This document shows, in pieces, positions 1 to 7,855 of a stretch of 64,000 bases of DNA. Position 1 is the first letter of the stretch. Each line of letters begins with the position of its first letter. The position numbers and the translations under genes were made by a program. The DNA lies in assembly GCA_049645705.1 (NCBI GenBank), contig JBARUK010000008.1:1-64000 (forward strand), written 5' to 3'. A model generated the notes under the pieces. The model saw only the letters and a list, made by a program, of their open reading frames with translations. It was not told where the DNA came from and did no database searches. This stretch comes from JBGNFV01 sp049645705. Lineage in GTDB: Bacteria; Bacteroidota; Bacteroidia; Cytophagales; Cyclobacteriaceae.

Positions 1-124
1 GGCTTCCTTGCGCACAATATTACCAAAGGCATATCTAGCGTCGAGCGCCGTCCTTCTTCCCTGTTGCAAACTGTTTAACCCTAACTTACTAAATTGTACT
101 TTAAGGTAGTAGGGTAAAGATATG

Positions 125-452
125 AGGCATGCGCCTCAGCCCCTCGCGATTCCAGCCCTCTTTGTTTGATTTTCATTGGCTGGGCCTGGAATTCAGTCAC
201 CCTTTTAGCAGACCCCCACTTCAATCAGCTCTTTCACCATCTTCCTGCCAGACGAGGCAGTTAGTTTGCTCATACGCGCAAGGCATGCGCCTCAGCCCCT
301 CGCGATTCCAAGCCCTCTTTGTATGATTTTCAATGGCTGGGCCTGGAATTCAGTCACCCTTTTAGTAGACCCCCACTTCAACCCCTAGTTCTTTCAGTAT
401 TCACTGTATTAAAAAGGTTTCAGTCACCCTTTTAGCAGACCCCCACTTCAAC
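125..452. repeat. two 100-bp direct repeats plus a partial third copy
   Basis: Positions 125-224 and 281-381 are near-identical direct copies, both starting AGGCATGCGCCTCAGCCCCT and ending at a CCCCCACTTCAA motif, with only a few differences. The last third of the unit (GTCACCCTTTTAGCAGACCC) recurs alone at 418-452. A degraded piece (GGAATTCAGTCACACC) lies at 1031-1046. No transposase is adjacent. The open frame across copy 1 is set by the repeat and is not convincing as a gene. The repeats could be remnants of a mobile element end or a dispersed intergenic repeat family; I cannot tell which. Confidence 0.8.
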
Positions 453-1276
453 CGCACCCCTCAAAAAACCTCGATTCTGAGCTGTAAGAGCACAAAAATT
501 CATAATGAATTTCACAAAATTGACTTTTGCCCTTTTTTGAAGACTTCATTTTTCTATAAAATAGATTGCCAGATTCAGGCTTTTATCCTTGATTCGGCTG
601 TCAATTAGAAAGCAGGTTGCTATAACTACCTCAAAATAAGGAAAGTGGGAGCTTTATGAAAGGGTTAGGGTTTTTTTATATACCCTGCTAGACATCCCCC
701 GGCGTTAACCTTTGCTTTCCATAGTGACATTTTGCGCCTGCCCCCTATCGAGTCATCGACCTACCTATAAATTAACGTTTGAGGTCGAAGGGGGACTTAC
801 ATTTGTGCATCCTAAATACGCCGATTAAGGCACCACAAGTCCCCCTTCCGGCTGGAAATGATATTAATGTGGAGAATCGATGATGCGAAGGGGTGGTCCC
901 GCATTCGGGCAGGGGTAGAATGTTGATTAGAGAACTTATGCTGCGTCCGGGGGATGTAACAATGCAGAAAGCCAGAGTCCTAGCCATCATAACATCATAC
1001 ATAATCCTGAGCCAAGGCTGCAGCAGGCCCGGAATTCAGTCACACCTTTTTTGGGTTTCTACTATCGTTCTGTCTCCTTTACTACAAGAAAATAGCGTTG
1101 AACATACGATCAGGATAGCCTTCATATACATGAACCTGAGCCTCTTATGTTTTAATCTGTTTGTTTCGTAAATCAATTAGCCCGACTTCGTGAAAAGTTA
1201 GCAGGAAAGAAGACTTTTGCAATCAATCACTATTCGAACGATAAGTAAACAAAGCCACTTTAAAGAGGCTCCAAAC
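453..1276. other. gene-poor intergenic stretch with nested inverted repeats
   Basis: No convincing gene. An 11-bp inverted repeat (ACATCCCCCGG at 692-702, its complement at 947-957) bounds a 266-bp segment. A second perfect 11-bp inverted repeat (AAGGGGGACTT at 788-798, AAGTCCCCCTT at 837-847) is nested inside it. The outer arms could be terminal repeats of a small non-autonomous element, but the flanks show no target-site duplication. The short frames here overlap each other on opposite strands and look accidental. Confidence 0.5.
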
Positions 1277-1310
1277 AAAAAAATACCCCTGTAGAGTTAC
1301 CTGCAGGGGT
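1277..1310 (-). terminator. rho-independent terminator of the M56/BlaI operon
   Basis: Hairpin at 1285-1310 (ten-pair stem ACCCCTGTAG/CTGCAGGGGT, loop AGTTAC). On the minus strand it is followed by seven T residues. It lies about 25 bp beyond the stop codon of the M56 peptidase gene. Confidence 0.85.
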
Positions 1311-1335
1311 GAGATGTTTAGAATGAATGATCTGC

Positions 1336-3453
1336 TTAGCGGTTGACGGTAACTTTGTCTCTGGCTACTACTTCCTGGCCTACGTTTATAGTGTATATGT
1401 AGGTGCCGTTTTTCATGTCTTTAGTAGATATACTGATCATATTACTACCTGAATGGAGACCTTCTCTGTGGCAAACACTTTGTCCTTTAAGATCATATAT
1501 AGTGACTGATACATCACCCTTTAGGTTACCCGTATTATACTTGACGAATATCTGATCTTCTGCCGGGTTGGGGTATACTACATGGTCAAAGCCTTCAGCT
1601 TTACGCCTGGTAACCTGACGCTCCGCCACTTTCACTTCCGTTCTTTCTTCTGCTTTATTTACTTCAGTGCGGGTTTTCTTAATGGCTGACTCTGACTTTA
1701 CAATTATTTCTACTACACCGTTCAGACCCTTATCTTTGTATTTTTTCGTGGCCTTTTCGTCCTTTAATATATTGATCTTTACTATGGTTGCAGGGTCTAT
1801 GTTTTTCACCTCTGCATGCTGCACTATTCTGCCATGTATAACATACAGCGGATCATTTCCGGTATCCTGGGCTGTGTTTTTCTGGTCTATAGCTTTCGGG
1901 TCTACAGTTATTTCTACCACACCATTTAGTCCCTTGTTGCCGTATTTTTCAGTGGCTGCTTTGTCCCTTAGCACATTTATGTTTTTCACATCTGTGCTTT
2001 TTACGCCTTTCAATCCAATTTTCACGTCATTTACGATGTTACCGTTAACAACGAATAGCGGATCGGTTCCTATGCTTTGAGCTATGTCATTCCAGGTGTC
2101 GGCTTCCGGTTGTTTAGTGCGTATCTCTACCACTCCGTCTATGTCCTTGTTTTCATGCTTTTCAGTAGCCTCTTTGCCCTTCACATTGATAGTAAGGATA
2201 TTATCAGGGGCTACGTTCCGGATGCTTTCCGCCTTCTTGCCATCAATAATATATAGCAGTGATTGATCATCGTCACCGGTGGTAGTGATCTCCGTGCCAT
2301 CAGTCGCCATACCGCTCCTGGTTACGATCTTAGTTACCTCTTGTCCTTCGGTTCCTGCGTATGCAGATACGGTTTCCGGGTCTGCTGTCACATCTATAGT
2401 GGCAATATCTTTCGGTGCTATATTATCAGCAGACGAGGTGATCTCGCCATCCACTATGTATAAAGGTGTATCGTTTTCAGTCGTTTTGGTAAGCTGCGCG
2501 GGTGTATGCTGTGCGTCGGCTCTTTCTGCCCATAGCATGAGTAGGGCTACGGCCATTGGTATGATGAGCAGGGCTCTGAGGCCCACCCGCCTGGTGTTTC
2601 TTCTCTTGTTCATCATGATGATTCTGTTCTTAAGTGTTGGTTGCGAAAATGTATGTATAAGATCAGTCTGTTTCTGTCTAAGGCTAAAAGCCACCAGGGC
2701 CTTCTGGTAATGTCTGCGGATGGCTTCGGCAGCATCGCCGGTGCTGATAGAGGCTTCGTCTGCCATGAACTCATGTACCTCGCGCAGGCTGGACCTGAGC
2801 GCCCAGGCAAAGGGATTGAACCATTGCAGAGCTACGCCTGCTTCTGCCAGCAGCACATCCAGCGTATGGTGCTGCCGCACATGGGCCAGTTCATGCTGCA
2901 TAATAGCCTGGCTGGTTTTGCCTGGCTGTAACCCCGAGGGGAGATATACGGCCCTCAGGAAAGAAGCCGGGTGTTTTATCTTCTGAGAATGGTAGATGGC
3001 TATACCGTCCTCTGTGACCTCCTTACAGGCGCCTCTTTTGAGTAGCTGCACCTGCACCAGTGCCACGGCCAGTCTGATGAAGCAGAAGGCTATACCTGCT
3101 GCATAAAGGTACAGCAGGAGGGAGGGGAGCCGTTCCATTGCCGTCTCTGTCCAGGTAGGTTCCGGAGGTGGCTGGTTCTCCGACGCGGCGAGCAGTGCCG
3201 GGTTTAGCAGCAGCAGTTGTTCTATCGTATCTGTATTCGTACCCGTACTTGCTACCGGCTCGGGCTTTGGCTCTTCTGCCAGCCAGGGTACGTTTACAAG
3301 GGGCAAAGTAAAAGCCAGTACCAGGATCAACAGCAGGTAGGCCCGGTTAAACCTGAACAGTGTACTCCGGCGCAAAGCGAAGAAGTATACCAGGTACATG
3401 GCCGACAGGCTCAGGGCCACATAAGCGATATAGGTCAGTAACTCATTTTCCAT
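1336..3453 (-). CDS. M56 (BlaR1-like) membrane metallopeptidase with TonB-plug-like repeats and a T9SS-type tail
   Basis: A 705-residue protein. N-terminal membrane segments lie near residues 6-26, 39-56 and 110-135, with another at 291-308. The zinc-protease motif HELAH is at 187-191, followed by a Glu-rich ligand stretch (REVHEFMADE) near 224-233, as in BlaR1/MecR1. Residues 330-586 hold four repeats resembling the TonB-receptor plug motif (PLYVxxGxI, then xxINVLKDxxATxKY and GVVEI). Residues 623-705 look like a T9SS sorting domain (YPNPAEDQ, then VTIYDLKGQ and NGTYIYTI). In the family the peptidase senses a signal and cleaves the partner BlaI repressor. Here its start overlaps the end of the BlaI gene by 11 bp. 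A T9SS-like tail on an inner-membrane protein is odd; it may only be a periplasmic beta-sandwich. Family call firm, sensed signal unknown. Confidence 0.88.
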   Translation of the reverse strand: MENELLTYIAYVALSLSAMYLVYFFALRRSTLFRFNRAYLLLILVLAFTLPLVNVPWLAEEPKPEPVASTGTNTDTIEQLLLLNPALLAASENQPPPEPTWTETAMERLPSLLLYLYAAGIAFCFIRLAVALVQVQLLKRGACKEVTEDGIAIYHSQKIKHPASFLRAVYLPSGLQPGKTSQAIMQHELAHVRQHHTLDVLLAEAGVALQWFNPFAWALRSSLREVHEFMADEASISTGDAAEAIRRHYQKALVAFSLRQKQTDLIHTFSQPTLKNRIIMMNKRRNTRRVGLRALLIIPMAVALLMLWAERADAQHTPAQLTKTTENDTPLYIVDGEITSSADNIAPKDIATIDVTADPETVSAYAGTEGQEVTKIVTRSGMATDGTEITTTGDDDQSLLYIIDGKKAESIRNVAPDNILTINVKGKEATEKHENKDIDGVVEIRTKQPEADTWNDIAQSIGTDPLFVVNGNIVNDVKIGLKGVKSTDVKNINVLRDKAATEKYGNKGLNGVVEITVDPKAIDQKNTAQDTGNDPLYVIHGRIVQHAEVKNIDPATIVKINILKDEKATKKYKDKGLNGVVEIIVKSESAIKKTRTEVNKAEERTEVKVAERQVTRRKAEGFDHVVYPNPAEDQIFVKYNTGNLKGDVSVTIYDLKGQSVCHREGLHSGSNMISISTKDMKNGTYIYTINVGQEVVARDKVTVNR

Positions 3454-3817
3454 CTCGATCAGCTTTTTTATCTATCAGATCCATGATTTCTTTCAGGTCT
3501 TTTCTGTCTATGTTCTCTTCTTTGGCAAAGAAAGACAGCACCTCTTTGTAGCTGTCCGCAAAGTAGTCCTGCACGACCGATTGCAGGTAAAATTTGCGGT
3601 ATTCATTTTTGCTGATAGCAGGGTGATATTCGTAAGACTTACCATAAGCCTTATGCTTTACAAAACCCTTACCTTCCAGTATGCGTACCACTGATGATAT
3701 AGTACTATGAGGTGGCTTCGGCTCCGGTAGTTTGGCGATAATGTCCCGTACAAAGCCTTTTTCCATGTCCCAGAGGATCTGCATGACCTCCTCTTCTTTT
3801 TTGGTGAGCTGTTCCAT
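3443..3817 (-). CDS. BlaI/MecI/CopY-family transcriptional repressor
   Basis: A 124-residue protein of normal family length. The N-terminal winged helix starts LTKKEEEVMQILWD, and the recognition region holds HSTISSVVRILEGKGFV. The C-terminal helices would form the dimer and the cleavage region. In this family a BlaI dimer represses its own operon until the M56 partner cuts it. Gene order BlaI then M56 with an 11-bp overlap fits a two-gene operon. A palindromic half-site cluster directly upstream (3829-3868) is the likely operator. The regulated targets beyond the operon cannot be read from the sequence. Confidence 0.93.
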   Translation of the reverse strand: MEQLTKKEEEVMQILWDMEKGFVRDIIAKLPEPKPPHSTISSVVRILEGKGFVKHKAYGKSYEYHPAISKNEYRKFYLQSVVQDYFADSYKEVLSFFAKEENIDRKDLKEIMDLIDKKADRDGK

Positions 3818-3828
3818 ACTTCCAATGT

Positions 3829-3868
3829 ATAACGTATTTATCAGTTATGCAACGTATTTTTACGTTAT
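3829..3868. promoter_or_regulatory. probable BlaI operator cluster
   Basis: Three copies of an AACGTA half-site lie just upstream of the BlaI start: ATAACGTA at 3829-3836, and a perfect 6-4-6 palindrome AACGTATTTTTACGTT at 3851-3866. The spacing and position suit a dimeric winged-helix repressor controlling its own operon. Binding is inferred, not shown. Confidence 0.5.
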
Positions 3869-4021
3869 CTCTCTAAATAATATTCTAAGTAATTGATTGT
3901 CATTGGTTTATCAGTAGTAAAAAATTTAAACGTACGGATGGTTACATTGAGCGTATGCGGGAATAAAATAAGGTTTGCTACCCATTCGTTGGCTTATTGT
4001 AAAACAAAACAGTATTCAAAA

Positions 4022-5113
4022 ATGAGACTCTACAACTATCCACTGCTCATATTTATCTGCCTTTTCTGCACACTGAATGGCTTTGCTCAATCCATACCCT
4101 TTGATGATACGCTATGGGCGTACGCAGAAGGCACAGAGCACCAGGTAGAAACCATAGATGGACAGAAAACACTGATGCTGAACGGCAGGGCAGAAGTGAG
4201 GGGGCAGCACTTTACTGATGGCTCTATAGAAGTGGACGTATTTGCCAGACCTGAAAGGAGCTTTGGCGGCATAAGCTTCAGAAAGCAGGACGATACCATG
4301 GAGGAAGTTTACCTGCGTTTGCATAAGAGCGGTCAGGCAGATGCCATCCAGTATACGCCTATATATAACGGAGAAAGTAACTGGCAGCTCTACCGTGAGC
4401 ATCAGGCCGCCTACCGGTACCAGGTAGGAGAATGGCACCGGTTAATGATAAAGGTATCAGGCCATACCGCTACTGTGTATGTGGATAATAAAGAAGTACT
4501 GCAGATCGATCAGCTCAGGACCAGTCATACGGAAGGTGGAATAGGCTTATTTGCCCTGTTCGGGGCCAGGTTTGCCAACTTCAGGGTGGTACACCAGGAG
4601 CCTGCCGTAGCAGAGATACCCTCTTTAAGTGATATGCCGGAAGGGCTCGTCACCCGCTGGAAGGTTTCGCAGAGCATGCCTTATGGTAAGGGAGTTAAAG
4701 TACCGCAGGACACCGCCGGTTACCAGGTATATGCTACAGAAGCATCGGGCTTGCTGCCTATATCAAAGTATATAGTTAAATCTTCGGGTGGCGACTTTGA
4801 AGGTAATGGAGAAGACTATGTGGTAGTCCGGCTGGATATACGGGCAGATGGGCCACTGGACAAAGCCTTTACCTTTGACTATAGCGACCGGGTCATCGTG
4901 TTTCTAAATGGCAGGAAATTATATGAAGGCAATAATGCTTTCAGGCAGAAAGGGGTGCAGTATATGGGACATCTTGCCCCTGATACACATAAGCTGTATC
5001 TACCGCTCAAAGAAGGCAGTAACGTACTGGAGTGCCTTATCATTGAGCGGGCCAATGGCTGGGGCCTGACGGGGCGTTTTCCTGATACAGAAGGCATAGA
5101 GCTTATCTATTAA
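4022..5113 (+). CDS. secreted concanavalin-A-like (lectin/LamG-fold) protein
   Basis: A 363-residue protein. The ATG at 4022 is chosen over an in-frame start 129 bases upstream because it opens a clear signal peptide (hydrophobic LLIFICLFC, cleavage after GFAQ). Residues ~25-190 look like the jelly-roll domain seen in DUF1080/LamG proteins (EVDVFARPERSFGGISFR, YQVGEWHRLMIKVSG, ATVYVDNKEV, GGIGLFALFGARFANFRV). The C-terminal ~110 residues are a second beta-rich, carbohydrate-module-like region. It is probably exported and binds or acts on a glycan; no catalytic residues can be assigned. It shares a bidirectional terminator with the convergent M28 peptidase gene. Confidence 0.7.
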   Translation: MRLYNYPLLIFICLFCTLNGFAQSIPFDDTLWAYAEGTEHQVETIDGQKTLMLNGRAEVRGQHFTDGSIEVDVFARPERSFGGISFRKQDDTMEEVYLRLHKSGQADAIQYTPIYNGESNWQLYREHQAAYRYQVGEWHRLMIKVSGHTATVYVDNKEVLQIDQLRTSHTEGGIGLFALFGARFANFRVVHQEPAVAEIPSLSDMPEGLVTRWKVSQSMPYGKGVKVPQDTAGYQVYATEASGLLPISKYIVKSSGGDFEGNGEDYVVVRLDIRADGPLDKAFTFDYSDRVIVFLNGRKLYEGNNAFRQKGVQYMGHLAPDTHKLYLPLKEGSNVLECLIIERANGWGLTGRFPDTEGIELIY

Positions 5114-5153
5114 GTAAAAGGGCCACTTCACAACAGCGAAGTGGCCCTTTTAC
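5114..5153. terminator. bidirectional terminator between convergent genes
   Basis: Perfect 16-bp inverted repeat (GTAAAAGGGCCACTTC and its complement) around an 8-base loop. The arms' A and T runs give a U-tract in either direction. It sits between the stop codons of the lectin-fold gene and the M28 peptidase gene. Confidence 0.9.
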
Positions 5154-5170
5154 ATTTGATATATTACCGG

Positions 5171-6532
5171 TTAGTCTCCAAAAGAACCCGCCGGTCCGGG
5201 AAATACGACCGGGCTTTCCGAGCCGTCTTCTGCTACGGCAGACACTCCGAAGAAGTAGTTGTCTATGATCACATTTTCCAGCACGTAGCTGCTTACATCG
5301 CCCACCATACGGCTGTACTGCCATACGGGTGAGGTAGTCAGGCGCCAGTATACTTTGTAGCCTTTTGGGCTTGTGTTGCCTGCTGCTTCCCACTTCAGGG
5401 TCGTATTGGCAGATACCGCGCCTTCTATTGTTACATTCTTAGGTGGGGCAGGAGCAGAGGCCATGGCGGCCATGCTTACCGCGTTCAGGCCTGTTACCGT
5501 AGCGGCATAGTCAAAGTCCACCTTATCCAGTACGTCACCGTACTTGATACCGTTCTCCGTGCGCAGGTCCTGGTGCTGGCGGTCGTAGTGCTCGTACGTT
5601 TCCATCAGGCGTATGGCGGGTGCGCCTATGTCATTGAACGGCCTATGGTGTCCACCCCGGCCAAAGCGGTCCAGGCGGTAGATCATCATGACGTCCAGGT
5701 TAGGAAAGTACTGGTCGGCCATGTGGTCTATAAAGCGGGCCAGGTTACGCGAGGGGCTGTCTACCTCACCACCGGTAAAGCGGCGGATGCGGCCTTCACG
5801 CTCTGTCTCTACTGCTCGTGTACCTTCGCTAAAGCAGCGTACCACTGAGTTGTTCACCACCCCGTTTATGCCTTCTATATTGCCGATCATGTCATTGTTC
5901 AGCACACCTTTTATCTTCCAGCCCTGCTCATTGGCCCACTCCGCCAGGATCTGCCCGCCAAAGAGGCCCTGCTCTTCGCCACTCAGGGCAGCGTAGACAA
6001 TGGTGCCGGGAAACTTATACTTGCTCAGCACCCGCGCGGCTTCCATAGCACCGGCCACACCCGATGCATTATCGTTTGCACCCGGTGAGTCGTCCGTGCC
6101 GTTTAGCGGATCACTCACCCGCGAGTCTATGTCGCCGCTCATCATCACGATCCTGTCCGGGTCAGATGTGCCGCGCTGTATGGCTATTACGTTCACTATG
6201 TTCACTGTGCCCGGTATGCGCCTGCGGTTCATGATCGTGTCCTGCACGTACTTTACCTCCAGGCAGCCCCCGCAGTCGGCAGATATACGCTTAAATTCTT
6301 CTTTGATCCAGCGGCGGGCGGCACCTATACCGCGCGTCTCCGACACCGTGTCAGACAGGGTGTGCCGGGTGCCAAAGCCTACCAGTTTCGTAATGTCTTT
6401 TTCGATACGGTCCGCCTGCGGGGCGTCCGCGATCTCCTGCAGCATCATACTGTATGCAGGTCCGGCCTGCTGGGCATACCCAAGTGCAGACAGTAATAGA
6501 ATGGGAATAGTTAGTAGAATCCGTAGTGTCAT
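5171..6532 (-). CDS. secreted M28-family zinc aminopeptidase with fibronectin III-like C-terminus
   Basis: A 453-residue protein with a signal peptide (LLLSALGYAQ). Family motifs in order: SGDIDSR at 132-138, GANDNASG at 151-158 (bridging Asp154), GEEQG at 185-189 (catalytic base and zinc-ligand Glu pair), NNDMIGN at 212-218, and HHRPFND near 295. The last ~90 residues read as a fibronectin III-like module (TLKWEAAGN, GYKVYWR). Oddity: the first zinc ligand, His in the usual H-x-D motif, is Asp134 here. Asp can bind zinc, so the enzyme may be active with altered metal binding, or may be a relic. Substrate unknown. Confidence 0.88.
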   Translation of the reverse strand: MTLRILLTIPILLLSALGYAQQAGPAYSMMLQEIADAPQADRIEKDITKLVGFGTRHTLSDTVSETRGIGAARRWIKEEFKRISADCGGCLEVKYVQDTIMNRRRIPGTVNIVNVIAIQRGTSDPDRIVMMSGDIDSRVSDPLNGTDDSPGANDNASGVAGAMEAARVLSKYKFPGTIVYAALSGEEQGLFGGQILAEWANEQGWKIKGVLNNDMIGNIEGINGVVNNSVVRCFSEGTRAVETEREGRIRRFTGGEVDSPSRNLARFIDHMADQYFPNLDVMMIYRLDRFGRGGHHRPFNDIGAPAIRLMETYEHYDRQHQDLRTENGIKYGDVLDKVDFDYAATVTGLNAVSMAAMASAPAPPKNVTIEGAVSANTTLKWEAAGNTSPKGYKVYWRLTTSPVWQYSRMVGDVSSYVLENVIIDNYFFGVSAVAEDGSESPVVFPGPAGSFGD

Positions 6533-6593
6533 TCTTTCAGATTTAGTTGCGGCCAGAAGTTACGAAAGGTTTTAAAATTTGTCGAAAAATAAA

Positions 6594-6815
6594 ATGGCTC
6601 GTCTGGTAAGTAAAAGTATGGACACCATCATTGTACCCCGTAGTAATGATGATGAAGATGCAGTAGTCATTATGTCTATAAAAGAATATAATGCGCTCAA
6701 AGAAACAGAATACCTTCTGTCTACATCTGCCAATCGCATGGCCCTTCAGGAGTCAATGGAAGAATACAAAAAAAGCGAAACTGTTGCTTACAATCTCGAT
6801 GAAGACGAGGCATGA
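6594..6815 (+). CDS. yefM: YefM/Phd-family antitoxin
   Basis: 73 residues from the ATG at 6594; an in-frame TTG 15 bases upstream is an alternative. The body matches the YefM pattern (VVIMSIKEYNALKETEYLLST, then a helical acidic C-terminus that would wrap the toxin). It overlaps the YoeB toxin start by 4 bp (ATGA), typical of translational coupling. In the family the pair autorepresses through the N-terminal DNA-binding part of the antitoxin. The N-terminus here is somewhat unusual, with a DDED acidic stretch. Confidence 0.87.
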   Translation: MARLVSKSMDTIIVPRSNDDEDAVVIMSIKEYNALKETEYLLSTSANRMALQESMEEYKKSETVAYNLDEDEA

Positions 6816-7087
6816 AAATTGAATTTACCCGAACTGCCCGGGAGGAGTTCGAGTACTGGAAAGATTACGATCAGGATTTCGTAAAAAAGATCAAAGAACT
6901 TTTAAAGGCCATACGGCAAAATCCCTTTAAAGGTATAGGCAAGCCTGAACCACTGAAGCATGGTCTCAAGGGCTTTTGGTCCAGAAGGATAAGCCACGAA
7001 CACATGTTGGTTTATAAGGTATCCGGTACCAAAGGTTTGGACCAAACGTGTACTATTATTCAATGTCGGTTTCATTACGACGATTGA
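6812..7087 (+). CDS. yoeB: YoeB/Txe-family mRNA interferase toxin
   Basis: A 91-residue protein, near the usual ~84. The family signature is intact: GIGKPEPLKHGLKGFWSRRI with Glu46 and the catalytic Arg in SRRI, then EHMLVYKV, and a C-terminal CRFHYDD carrying the His-Tyr pair. YoeB is a ribosome-dependent endoribonuclease that cleaves mRNA in the A site when the antitoxin is degraded. All expected active-site residues are visible, so the toxin is likely functional. Confidence 0.95.
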   Translation: MKIEFTRTAREEFEYWKDYDQDFVKKIKELLKAIRQNPFKGIGKPEPLKHGLKGFWSRRISHEHMLVYKVSGTKGLDQTCTIIQCRFHYDD

Positions 7088-7177
7088 TAAACTCTTATCC
7101 TGCCTTATCATTTACACCTTGTTGCATAAACAATAACGAGTTAAAAAAACGCTGAAATTTTAACACGTTATTTTCTC

Positions 7178-7847
7178 ATGTTAAAGAAATTGAAAAATCT
7201 TAACATGACACATCTCGACCATAGGATGGTATTACGTATAAATAGGACCCCTTATTGCTTTTCTTTTTTCATCTTAATTGCATTGATGGCTTTGTCTGCT
7301 GACGCTTTTAGCAGGCAAATACCGTCTGATTCTGTCGACTCACCTGGACCGGCAGATACTACAGAGGTTATCTCTGCAGACAGTATTTTATCAGCTGATC
7401 AGTCGGTGCCTGACCTATCTGAGGAGCAGGAAACTATAGCAGATGATGGTTTTGCGCCGGGATTGGGCTTGATGGTATTAGTGGCGGTGGGAGTATTGAT
7501 CATCCTGGCCGTAGTTGGCGTAGTTATCGCGGCCCTGTTATTTTTGCTGACAGGTATGCTTATCATTTTCGGGGTCGTCTCTGCTTCCGCTTTGGTAGGG
7601 GTTTATCAAAGGTCATACCGAAAAGGTATCAAAACATTCGTGGTACTGATATGCGGAACGGGCGGACTGATCTCCGGCGTAGCCCTGCTGTATGGGCTGA
7701 ACTATATAATGCATTGGATGTCAGAAGTTCATAGCAATAAGTGTCGGGGCCGGAGCGGGTTTGTTTGCCGGTATCGGCATAGGCTTCGGACTATGGGCAG
7801 GCCTGCAGAAAGGGTACGAGTACGTCCGGCTCCGGCTGCAAGAATAG
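7178..7847 (+). pseudogene. frameshifted small membrane-protein gene
   Basis: The open frame encodes a signal-like N-terminus, an acidic Ser/Asp-rich stretch, a long hydrophobic pair (GLMVLVAVGVLIILAVVGVV and following) and a third hydrophobic segment (VLICGTGGLISGVALL). After about residue 180 (position ~7720) it becomes an Arg/Ala-rich low-quality tail that runs 66 bases into the opposite ArsS gene. Shifting by one base near 7725-7735 gives a natural glycine-zipper ending (SVGAGAGLFAGIGIGFGLWA) that stops at 7847, just before the neighbour. This is either a genuine frameshift mutation or a sequence error. Function unknown. Confidence 0.65.
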
Positions 7848-7855
7848 CTGACCTA

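Noticed and set aside
893..1171. Plus-strand frame with a lipobox-like start (ILSQGC) near 962
   Set aside because: Overlaps a minus-strand frame, contains the decayed repeat fragment, and the sequence after the Cys has no protein-like features.
1667..2710. Several plus-strand frames opposite the M56 gene
   Set aside because: Shadow frames: low-complexity Ser/Thr/Phe-rich translations opposite a gene with clear motifs.
6594..7087. YefM/YoeB pair as part of a novel system
   Set aside because: Both proteins match the well-known toxin-antitoxin family in full; no unusual partner nearby.
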